A DNA stretch of 23,317 bases from G963674505 sp964575975 (GTDB lineage: Bacteria > Desulfobacterota > Desulfobacteria > Desulfobacterales > SKZT01), in NCBI GenBank assembly GCA_964575975.1, contig CAZNTU010000082.1:1-23317 (forward strand), written 5' to 3'. Both the position numbers and the translations under genes were made by a program. Of this stretch, positions 8,416-16,700 are shown piece by piece (positions within the stretch are counted from its first letter, which is position 1; every line of letters starts with the position of its first letter). The notes under the pieces were generated by a model, which was not told where the DNA came from, made no database searches, and saw only the letters and a program-made list of their open reading frames with translations.

Positions 8416-9356
8416 TCACGAAACGCTCCCGGAAAAAAGACAAGCCTATTCTGCTCGTGGCCCTCGGAGGCAACGCCTTCATAAAGAAAGGCCAAGCGGG
8501 AACCATCGAGGAACAATTCGCCAATCTCAGGGGGACCATCCGGCAAATCGCGGAACTCTCCGAGAACTACAGGCTCGTCATCACCCACGGAAACGGTCCT
8601 CAAGTGGGAAACATCATGCTCCAGCAGGAATGCTGCGAAAAAGTGCCCTCGATGCCTCTGGAAATACTGGTCGCGCAAACCCAGGGGCAGATCGGATACA
8701 TGATCGAGTCCGCCCTCGACGAAGCCCTCATGAAAAGAGGTGTCTACGACCATCTGCTGGCTTCGCTCATCACCTACGTGGTGGTGGATCGAAAGGACCC
8801 CGCGTTCGAAAAGCCGTCCAAGCCGATCGGCCCGGCATTCACGAAGGAGGAGGCCGCCCGCCTGCCCTACCCCGTCATGAAAACCCCCAAGGGATACCGC
8901 CGCGCGGTCGCGTCCCCCGAGCCGTTGACCATCATTGAGAAGCACGAAATAGCGAAACTCGTCGAAATGGATTTCATCGTGGTTTGCTGCGGAGGGGGCG
9001 GAATTCCGGTGGCGAGAGAAGGACGAATGTTCAGCGGGGTCGACGCCGTCATCGACAAGGACCTTGCAAGCGCCCTGCTGGCCGAGGAGATCTCCGCCGA
9101 CATCTTCCTCGTCGCCACCGACGTGCCGGGCGCCATGCTTCGGTTCGGAACTCCGGAACAAACGCTCCTCAAGAGCCTTTCCCCAGTAGACGCCGCTCGG
9201 TTAATGGAAGAAGGCTGCTTCGGCGAAGGCTCCATGAAACCGAAAGTGGAAGCCGCCGCCAGATTTAAAAAACGAACCGGAAAAAGAGCCGTGATAACCT
9301 CCATCGAGCAAATCGCGGAGAGCGTTTACGAAAGAGCGGGAACGGAATTCGCGTGA
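8412..9356 (+). CDS. arcC: Carbamate kinase
   Basis: Cytoplasmic amino-acid-kinase-fold enzyme that interconverts carbamoyl phosphate plus ADP with carbamate plus ATP. In fermentative arginine, citrulline or purine breakdown it makes ATP. The 314-residue length is normal. Motifs: VALGGNA (16-22), THGNGPQVGN (58-67), the CCGGGGIPV glycine loop (about 196-204), DKDLASALLA (about 216-225) and FGEGSMKPKVEAA near the C-terminus, the usual carbamate kinase signature. The ATG overlaps the previous stop as ATGA, and GGAGG sits 9 nt upstream. No ornithine carbamoyltransferase or arginine deiminase is nearby, so the source of carbamoyl phosphate is not shown. Confidence 0.95.
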   Translation: MITKRSRKKDKPILLVALGGNAFIKKGQAGTIEEQFANLRGTIRQIAELSENYRLVITHGNGPQVGNIMLQQECCEKVPSMPLEILVAQTQGQIGYMIESALDEALMKRGVYDHLLASLITYVVVDRKDPAFEKPSKPIGPAFTKEEAARLPYPVMKTPKGYRRAVASPEPLTIIEKHEIAKLVEMDFIVVCCGGGGIPVAREGRMFSGVDAVIDKDLASALLAEEISADIFLVATDVPGAMLRFGTPEQTLLKSLSPVDAARLMEEGCFGEGSMKPKVEAAARFKKRTGKRAVITSIEQIAESVYERAGTEFA

Positions 9357-9416
9357 ATCGGGATCGACCTGTTCCTGCGTCCCGTTTCTGAACCGACCTG
9401 GTGCGGCATCCCGGTA

Positions 9417-9438
9417 GCGCCGCCTTCCACGGCGGCGC
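9417..9438. terminator. GC hairpin between convergent arcC and rsgA
   Basis: GCGCCGCC, loop TTCCAC, GGCGGCGC forms a perfect 8-bp stem in the 88-nt gap between the two convergent stop codons. Neither strand has a clear U-tract after it, so this is a probable 3'-end structure serving both operons, not a classic intrinsic terminator. Confidence 0.45.
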
Positions 9439-9444
9439 GGCGCC

Positions 9445-10521
9445 TCATTTCTCGACCTTGCTTTTCATGACTTCCTTGCAAAGCTTGCCGAACTTTTTAT
9501 CCTTTCTTTTCCTTTCCAGGTACGAGAGTTCGTTGTAGGCGGACTCTTTTTTCATTTTCACGTAGTTTTGAAAATGCTCCCTCGAAATTCCGCCCTCTTC
9601 GACCGCCGCCAAAACCGCGCAGCCTTTCTCGCCGGTGTGGGTGCAATCCGCGAATCTGCAAAGGTTCGCCAAATCGGCGATTTCCTTGAAAGCTTCCTCT
9701 ATTCCCGCCAAAGCGCCGATGTTTCCCAGCTCCCTCATGCCGGGCGTGTCCACGACCATTGCGCCGTTTCTAAGGAATATCATTTGCCGACGGGTGGTCG
9801 TGTGCCTCCCTTTGCCGTCCTTCTTCCGGACCTCGCGCACTTCGTACAGGTCCTCCTCCGATAGATTGTTGACCAAGGAAGTCTTGCCCACCCCGGAGGA
9901 ACCCAGGAGGCAGTGCGTCCGCCCGGGAACGAACAATCCTTCGACCCGCTTCACGTCTTCCTCTTTCTTGTTGCTGAAGGCCACCGTTTCGACGTCCGGC
10001 GCGACCTTCCGGATTTCCTCGGTCATTTCCCCGACTGCGGTTTTGGACGGAAGGTCGCTTTTGCTCAGCAGCACGACCGGTCGAATTCCGCCGTCGTATA
10101 TCATGGTCAGATACCGTTCCAGCCTCCTCGGGCTGAAATCGGAATCGAGAGACTGCACGACGAACGCCGTGTCGATGTTGGCCGCGATCAACTGATGCTC
10201 CGTCTTTTTTCCGGAGGTCTTGCGCTTCAAGACGCTTTTCCTGGGAAAGACCTCGTGGACGATGGCGAACGAATCGTCGTCCATGTACTGGGCGTAGACC
10301 CAGTCGCCAGTTCCCGGATAATCGAGGGGCGATTCCGCCCCGTACATGAGTCTTCCGGCGACTTCGGCTCTCGTTTCGCCCCCCTCGTCCTTGACGACGC
10401 AGCTTTCCCTGTCTACCGCGATCACCCTGGCCAAGCGGAAACGTTCCAATTTCAAGGGATCGATCCTTTCCTCGAACCAATCGCCCCATCCCAAAAAGCT
10501 CGAATTTTTCCCGAAATTCAC
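9445..10521 (-). CDS. rsgA: Ribosome small-subunit-dependent GTPase A
   Basis: Circularly permuted GTPase that checks late maturation of the 30S ribosomal subunit. Counting from the GTG at 10533 (362 residues), there is an N-terminal OB-fold (about 33-105), then permuted G motifs: G4 SKSD (157-160), G1 GSSGVGKT (211-218) and G3 DTPG (262-265). The C-terminal zinc site is Cys292, Cys297, His299 and Cys305. The start is ambiguous: GTG at 10533 has no good ribosome-binding site, while GTG at 10521 has GAGGTG 9 nt upstream and is preferred here (358 residues). It follows the rRNA methyltransferase gene closely on the same strand, a sensible ribosome-biogenesis pairing. Confidence 0.94.
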   Translation of the reverse strand: MNFGKNSSFLGWGDWFEERIDPLKLERFRLARVIAVDRESCVVKDEGGETRAEVAGRLMYGAESPLDYPGTGDWVYAQYMDDDSFAIVHEVFPRKSVLKRKTSGKKTEHQLIAANIDTAFVVQSLDSDFSPRRLERYLTMIYDGGIRPVVLLSKSDLPSKTAVGEMTEEIRKVAPDVETVAFSNKKEEDVKRVEGLFVPGRTHCLLGSSGVGKTSLVNNLSEEDLYEVREVRKKDGKGRHTTTRRQMIFLRNGAMVVDTPGMRELGNIGALAGIEEAFKEIADLANLCRFADCTHTGEKGCAVLAAVEEGGISREHFQNYVKMKKESAYNELSYLERKRKDKKFGKLCKEVMKSKVEK

Positions 10522-10554
10522 GGCTACTTGCACCTCGCAAAGGATTTTTTCAGT

Positions 10555-11937
10555 TCAGATTTTCTCGAGCCTCGCCACGGACTCTATATGAAAGGTATGC
10601 GGAAACATGTCCACGGGCTGGACCTCCAGAACCCGGTAGTCGTCCTTCATGAGCGCAAGATCCCTGGCCAAGGTCGAAGGGTTGCACGAAACGTAGACGA
10701 TTCTCCCCGGCCCCATCGCGAGCACCTGCTTGACGACGTCCTTGTGCAAGCCGTCCCGGGGCGGATCGACGATCATCGCGTCCGGACGAACCTCCATCTT
10801 CGAAAGCGAATCCCGGATATCGCCCAGGACGAACTCGCAATTGTCGACGCCGTTCAATTCCCGGTTTCTCCTCGCGTCCTTTACCGCGCTTTCCACGATC
10901 TCGATTCCCACGATCCGGGAAGCCTGGTCCGACAAATAGATCGGTATCGTCCCAGTCCCGCTGTACAGATCCAGGACCGATTCCCTTCCCGTCAGGCCGG
11001 CGAACCTTTTGACGGTGTCGTACAGAATTTCAGCCCCCTCCGTATTGGTCTGGAAAAAGGAGTTGGCGGAAATTTCGAATTCCCGGGGTCCGATCCTGTC
11101 CCGGAGAACGCGCTCGCCCGCAAGATGGATTTCGTACTCGCCCACCGCGATTCCCGCCTTGCTGGCGGTTATGTTGTTGACGACCGACACGATCCGGGGA
11201 TACTTCTCCATCAAAAACTTCGCCAAGGGAGCGACTTCCCCCCGGTCTTCCGTCGAAGTGACAATGTTGACCATCCACTGGTCGCGGCCGACCGAATGCC
11301 TCGGCATCAGGAAACGCCAGAAGCCCTCGTGGCTGTGCAGACCGTAGACCGGGGCGGACGAATTTTTCATGTACTGGCGCACGTCGCCCAAAATATCGTT
11401 GCCCGGCTCCGGTTGCAGCAGGCACGCCTTGATGTCCAACACTTTGTAGAACGCGCCGGGAACGTGCAGGCCCAGGGCCATTGACGTATCCGCGTTCTCG
11501 CCGCCCATCTCCTCCGGCATCAGCCATTTTCTGTCCGAGCACGAAAATTCCATCTTGTTCCGATACCCGAACACTTTCGGGGAGCCCTCGGCCGGATGCA
11601 CCGCAACGCCTTCGAAGCCTCCGATGTGCTCCAAGGATTCCTTCACGTGCCTCGTCTTGTATTCCAACTGGATATCGTACGGCAGGAACTGCCATTTGCA
11701 GCCGCCGCAAACGCCGCTGTAGGGGCAAGGGGCCTCGATTCTAAGGGGCGACGGCGAAAGCATCTCCGCAATTCGCGCTTCGGCGAACCGTTTTTTTCTC
11801 TTGATTACGCGGGCAAGAACCACGTCTCCCGGCGCGGCCTGGTCCACGAAAACGGCGAACCCGTCGACTTTGGCGATTCCCTTTCCGCCGAACGCCAAGT
11901 CCGTGACTTTCAGTTCGTATGTTTTACCTTTTCTCAT
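10555..11937 (-). CDS. rlmD: 23S rRNA (uracil-5-)-methyltransferase, RumA/RlmD type
   Basis: SAM-dependent enzyme that makes 5-methyluridine in 23S rRNA. The 460-residue product has an N-terminal TRAM domain (about 1-60), four cysteines for a [4Fe-4S] cluster (Cys71, Cys77, Cys80, Cys172), FFQTN (294-298), SAM motif LDLYSGTGT (322-330), DPPRDGL (391-397), the catalytic Cys418 in SCNPSTLARDL, and the general-base Glu in HIESVARLEK near the end. Exact target (U1939, U747 or both) cannot be told from the sequence. The ATG at 11937 has no Shine-Dalgarno, and a terminator-like hairpin lies about 20 nt upstream on the same strand. It is the first gene of the rlmD-rsgA unit. Confidence 0.92.
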   Translation of the reverse strand: MRKGKTYELKVTDLAFGGKGIAKVDGFAVFVDQAAPGDVVLARVIKRKKRFAEARIAEMLSPSPLRIEAPCPYSGVCGGCKWQFLPYDIQLEYKTRHVKESLEHIGGFEGVAVHPAEGSPKVFGYRNKMEFSCSDRKWLMPEEMGGENADTSMALGLHVPGAFYKVLDIKACLLQPEPGNDILGDVRQYMKNSSAPVYGLHSHEGFWRFLMPRHSVGRDQWMVNIVTSTEDRGEVAPLAKFLMEKYPRIVSVVNNITASKAGIAVGEYEIHLAGERVLRDRIGPREFEISANSFFQTNTEGAEILYDTVKRFAGLTGRESVLDLYSGTGTIPIYLSDQASRIVGIEIVESAVKDARRNRELNGVDNCEFVLGDIRDSLSKMEVRPDAMIVDPPRDGLHKDVVKQVLAMGPGRIVYVSCNPSTLARDLALMKDDYRVLEVQPVDMFPHTFHIESVARLEKI

Positions 11938-11957
11938 AGCAATATTCGAGACTTATA

Positions 11958-11984
11958 AAAACACCCTGTCTTTCGGGGCGTTTT
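11958..11984 (-). terminator. Terminator-like hairpin just upstream of rlmD
   Basis: Read on the minus strand, AAAACGCCC, a 9-nt loop and GGGTGTTTT form a 9-bp stem with one G-U pair, ending in a run of T. On the plus strand the same site has an A-C mismatch, so the structure favours minus-strand RNA. It could stop antisense transcripts from the hydrolase gene or act as an attenuator for rlmD. Confidence 0.4.
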
Positions 11985-12063
11985 GGCATTATGTTTCGGA
12001 AACGCTTCGAAATCCGGAATCGGTCCGGTTCGAAAAACGACGGACGAATGTAACACAAGGGCT

Positions 12064-12810
12064 ATGTTTGTGAAACAAAATTCCATTTGCATATCGGTTT
12101 CTTTCGATTCGGACGGCTACAAGTTGAGGGGCGATTTGCATTTGCCCGAAAACGCGAGGAAACCGCCGGTGATCATAGGTTCCCACGGGCTTTTCGCCAC
12201 GCGGCAATCCCCGAAGCAGGTCGCCTTGGCCATGGAATGCAACGGTCGCGGCATGGCCTATTTCCGATTCGACCACAAGGGTTGCGGAGAGAGCGAAGGA
12301 GGTTCTTTCGAACAGTGTTCCTTTCAATCCCGCAACCGCGATCTTCTAAACGCTTTCGAATTCGTAACAGGGCGCGAAGACACGGGAGCCGAGGTTGCTC
12401 TGTTCGGAAGCAGTCTCGGGGGAGCCGCAGCGTGCCGGGCTTTTTCCTCTATCCAGCCTGCCGCGATCGTGGTCTTCGCCGCTCCGACCGCCTCCCGGCC
12501 CATACTCTGCTCCATCGGGGAAAACGATTCGCAAACGAAATTCCCGGCCTACTTTTACGAAAACATCTCGTTCGACAACATCCACTTGCTCCCGAAACTG
12601 TCGAACATCCTCGTTTTTCATGGAGATCGCGACGAGATTGTTCCGCTCTCCGAAGCCCGAAAAATCCACGAGGCGGCGGGGAAACCAAAAAAACTGATCG
12701 TCCAGGGGCAAGGCGACCATAGAATGAGCGACCGGATCCATCGACGGGAGTTCGTCCGGACCGCCGCCGAATGGTTCGAAAAAGGCTTCGAAAGGAATCG
12801 GACGCCATGA
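12064..12810 (+). CDS. Alpha/beta hydrolase (serine hydrolase, substrate unknown)
   Basis: A 248-residue alpha/beta-hydrolase-fold protein. Oxyanion-region motif SHGLFATR (40-47), nucleophile elbow GSSLGG (115-120, Ser117), acid Asp190 in HGDRDEIVP and catalytic His219 in GQGDHRM make a complete triad. The RFDHKGCGESEGG segment (68-80) is typical of the dienelactone hydrolase/acyl-esterase-like branch. No signal peptide or membrane segment is seen, so it is likely cytoplasmic. The frame is open to 11983, but the ATG at 12064 gives a family-like start; its ribosome-binding site (AAGG) is weak. Its stop overlaps the start of the SPFH gene as ATGA, which implies co-translation with the SPFH and protease genes. 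The natural substrate cannot be inferred; lipid- or acyl-protein-related work near the SPFH scaffold is a guess. Confidence 0.85.
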   Translation: MFVKQNSICISVSFDSDGYKLRGDLHLPENARKPPVIIGSHGLFATRQSPKQVALAMECNGRGMAYFRFDHKGCGESEGGSFEQCSFQSRNRDLLNAFEFVTGREDTGAEVALFGSSLGGAAACRAFSSIQPAAIVVFAAPTASRPILCSIGENDSQTKFPAYFYENISFDNIHLLPKLSNILVFHGDRDEIVPLSEARKIHEAAGKPKKLIVQGQGDHRMSDRIHRREFVRTAAEWFEKGFERNRTP

Positions 12811-13769
12811 GGAACGACATTTCCAAAAAATTTCTGGGACGGGCATTCGTCAAGACCATCCTGCGAAGAATCCTGGCCTTCGCCGTTTTGGCGGGCGTGG
12901 TCTACAGCCTCGTGGCAATCGTGTACGGGGCCAAGACAATCTACAAAGTCAAGATGAACTACGCCATCGTGCTGGAAAAGTTCGGGGGGGAACGCGTATC
13001 GGTCACGGACGTGGGCTGGCACGTTCGGCTTCCCCTTTTCACTAAAATCGAAAGGGAAGTGCCGCTCATGAACCAGGCCTTGTTCCTGAGCGGCGTCCCG
13101 GAGCCCACGAGGATCATTTCCCGGGAAAGCGTGGCGCTCTGGACCTCGGGGGTGCTCACCTACCGCGTGAAGGATTTGGAAGTCTGGGGGATCCAGAACC
13201 TCGATCCCCTCAGCCTTCTTCAGGGAGACTACGATGGCATCGTCAAGGACATTCTCCAGTCGAAGAACGTCGACGAGCTTGTGAGCCGAAGAGAGGAAAC
13301 CAAGCAGGAGATTTTCCAGGCGTTGAAATCCCGGCCTATCAACGAGGGAGGCTCCACTCTGGAGCGAAAATACGGAATCGAGGTGGTCAGTTTCGTTCTC
13401 AAAGAGACGAGGTTCGGGGACAAGCTGGTAGAGGCCACGGAGGAGAAAAAGCGCAGGGAACTGATCGCCGAGGCGGAAAACTACGCGGCGGACCAGGAGG
13501 CCAGCAGGATTCGCAAGCTTTACGCCGCCTATCTTGAAAGCATCGAGGCGCTGCAAAAGGGTATCGGAAGACCCGACGGCTCTACGGACGAAGCCTTGTT
13601 CAATTTTCTGGCCCAGCAAAAATGGGCTACCGCCTACGAGAACAACCAGTCTTCCCAAACTACCATGGTAATCCAAAACACGGGCGCGCAAAGCCCCGGC
13701 CTCACCCTTCCAGCGCCTGCGCTCTCGAAAGAGAACCGCGTATCCGGCAGTGCCGCAAAGGAGCCCTAA
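12807..13769 (+). CDS. SPFH/band-7 domain membrane protein
   Basis: A 320-residue inner-membrane protein with one N-terminal transmembrane helix (about 21-41) after a basic segment, followed by an SPFH/band-7-like domain (about 42-205: VKMNYAIVLEKFGG, then GWHVRLPLFTKIEREVP, a prohibitin/HflC-like run). A charged coiled-coil segment (about 205-250, EATEEKKRRELIAEAE) and a low-complexity polar tail follow. This layout matches HflC/prohibitin-type scaffolds that oligomerise in membranes and control AAA+ proteases. I cannot place it in a named subfamily. It begins inside the hydrolase stop (ATGA) and ends inside the start of the Lon-like gene (TAATG), strongly implying the three proteins are made together. 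Confidence 0.85.
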   Translation: MRNDISKKFLGRAFVKTILRRILAFAVLAGVVYSLVAIVYGAKTIYKVKMNYAIVLEKFGGERVSVTDVGWHVRLPLFTKIEREVPLMNQALFLSGVPEPTRIISRESVALWTSGVLTYRVKDLEVWGIQNLDPLSLLQGDYDGIVKDILQSKNVDELVSRREETKQEIFQALKSRPINEGGSTLERKYGIEVVSFVLKETRFGDKLVEATEEKKRRELIAEAENYAADQEASRIRKLYAAYLESIEALQKGIGRPDGSTDEALFNFLAQQKWATAYENNQSSQTTMVIQNTGAQSPGLTLPAPALSKENRVSGSAAKEP

Positions 13770-16700
13770 TGGCACGACGAACCACCAAGGCAGTCAAATA
13801 CATCAAGCTTTCCGAACAGCGTATTCGGGAAATCGAGGACCTCGTCGCCCTCTGGCCTTACGAGACCAAGGCGTTCATGAGGGCAAGGCTGTTGCAGTAC
13901 AAGCCTAAATCCGATCTTATGACCAGGGTCGTGGAATTCATTTTGTCCTTCCTCTACGACTCGGCGGAGAAAAACTTTTCCATCTTGAAGGACCCGGACA
14001 TATTGACCGACTGGCAGCGGCGGTTCGAAATTTCGGGCCAGACGGACCCGCAGGAGTCCTGGAGCAAAATCCTGGAGAAGGAACTCTCCTCCAAGGATTA
14101 CGCGTATCTTCTGTCCCTGCTGGAAAAGGAACTGAACGACGTCCACGTTCCCTTGGAACTCGAGGAGCTTTTCGCGAAGGTGTACCGCGCGCATTTGAAA
14201 AAGGAGTACATTTCCGATTCCTCCGTGCCCAAGGCGCCTCTGATTCTGGTCGTGGGCCCCAGCGGAAGCGGCAAGACCGCCACCGTAAACCAGGTCATCG
14301 AGAACGTGATCTTCGGAAACCAGGTGCTTCCCGAGATCGATCTGAAATTGAAAAAGGAGGAACTGCTGGCCTCGGAACCCTTCTGGAAATCCATCGAGGA
14401 CATCGATCCCACGCTTGCCATGGAGATCGAGCGCCGAAAAAGAATCAGGTTCTACAAGTTTCTTTCCCGCGTTCCCCTCGCGAGGAAAGTTTTTCAGAAA
14501 CGAATCGGCAAAAATCTCTCCGATCTTCAGGAACCCGGCTTGAACGTCGATTATTCCATGATCACCCCCAACGACTACCAGACGGCACTCGCCGGCGAAC
14601 CGGGCAACTACTTCAAGAAGGCCTTGGGAGAATCCAGAAAGCCGACCATCAGGCACGTCGAGGAGGCCCACAGCGCCTTCGGCAAGACCGAGGGACGCCA
14701 AAGCGGCGTGGAGCGCCAGCAGCGCACCCTGATCGACACCGCCAACATTGTTCTCGACGAAATCGTCAGCGGCAAAAGGGACTGTCTGCTGGTCGCCACG
14801 ACGGACCAGCCGGAACGCTTCGACGGCGCCATCTACAGACGGTTCGTCGAGAAGGGGATCGTGATCGAAATTTCCGACTACTGGAAAAACCCTGAGAATT
14901 TGAGAGAGATCGTCGAGATCGAACTGGGAAGAAACGACATCAGGCTCGCGGACCGACTGGATAGCGGATGCCACAGCTCCATCGCCTGCATCCCCCCCCA
15001 TTATCTGGAGACGGCAGTCGAAAAGCTGTACGTCATTTTCCGGGAACGCTCGCTCAAGATCACGCCCGCCTACGTGCGAAAACTCGTGCAGTCGATCATG
15101 CAAATCAAGGGCGACTTCGCCCCCGAGTACCTGGACGACAGCCTCCTCGTTCGCAAGGCGTTCGAACTGGTGGCCAAGAATTCCTACGGAGACTTGTTCG
15201 GCAAGGTGGTGGACCGCCTCGAGAGGGACGTGAAATGGGACGAGTACGTCGGGTCCGTCAAGGACGTGTTCTCCGAGATGGCCAACAATTGCATGTTCTA
15301 CGGCGTCAGCGAGGAAAAGGGCGTGGTGCTTTACGGTCCCCCCGGTTCCGGCAAGACTTTTCTGGCGCGCGCATGGCTCAGCGAAAACAAAAACGTCCAC
15401 GACATTTCCACCAACGCAGTCGCCTTGCAGGACCCGGTCAATCCTATCGACGGCGCGGTGGAGAACCTGGAAAAAGTCTACGACATCGCCAAAATGATCG
15501 CCCCCACGGTGGTGTTTTTCGACGAGGGAGACGCCCTCGCGCCCAAGAGAAGCCCCTCCGGAGGCCAGCCATCGGACAAGCTGACCAACAAGTTCCTGAA
15601 CGTCATCGACGGGGAGGTTCCCCTGCACCGGGTTTTCACCACCCTTACCACCAACCGGATCGACATACTGGACCCGGCACTGATCCGGTCCAAGCGCCTG
15701 AAGGTCATGGAGATTTCGGGGCATCTCGGAAAGGACGACATCGCCAAGATCGTGGCCAAATGCTTGGACGGCGTTCCCATGTCGAAAGAAATCGACGTGG
15801 ACTCCGTCATCGAATATTCCAAGGGGTTGTGCAACACCCCGGCCGACTACACGGCCTTCGTGGAAAAGGCCCGAAGCCTAAGAAGCACCGAATACGAGGT
15901 CCTGCTGCGCGCCCGATCCCTCGCGAACGGTTCGGACGGAAGAGCGACGTTCCGGGAGAACTTCGTCAAGTTCAACTTCAAAACTCTCGTGGGAATCCTG
16001 GACGCCGTGAAGGCTCCGGAAGAAATCAGAAGCGACGTCCGAAACGACCCGGGCCAATTCCTCACCCGCTTTCCGGAAATGGTGGGCCTTTTTTCCCATG
16101 TGAGAGGCATGGATTCCTATCCCCTCGTGACGTCTCACCTGATGTCCTCCAGGGAAGAAATTTCGGGAAGCCCCACCCAAAAAGGAAAGCTGCAACTGGA
16201 CGAATTCCTGGAGGCCGAACTGAGCCAGGAGCCCCAGGTGGGATTCATCATCGGCGTAGGGGCGAACGAGGTAAGCGGCATGCTGCTTCCCATCGCCACG
16301 AGTCTCACATACAGTCTGTCGTCGGAAAAAGTTCTTGTCACCGGCGCGGTCTCTTCGAGCGGCCCCGGCGCGGCGGAACTCGACATGGCCGTGCAAATGA
16401 CCCAGCAATCCGCCAAGGAAGCCCTCACCATGATCAAAAACTATTTGCAGAGCATGGACCACAAGGTGAGCATTCCGAAGCTTCTGGGAGAATTCCTGGA
16501 CAAGTACACCATCCACCATCAACTGCTTTCCGCGTCCTACAACGTCGGCGGCCCTTCGGCCGGATACGCCCTGGCCCTGAACACTTTATCCGCCCTCCTC
16601 CACGTTCCCGTCTGCAATGATTTCGGAATCACCGGCGCCCCGTGGACGAAAGGGGTCAAGAAGGGAGAAGTCGGCGGTTCCGTCATTATCGGCGGGCACA

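Noticed and set aside
13622..13768. N-terminal extension of the Lon-like protein
   Set aside because: It lies wholly inside the SPFH gene in another frame, while the ATG at 13769 has AAAGGAG at ideal spacing.
13766..15724. 652-codon minus-strand frame opposite the Lon-like gene
   Set aside because: Antisense shadow of a GC-rich gene; its composition is unlike a real protein and no family motif is seen.
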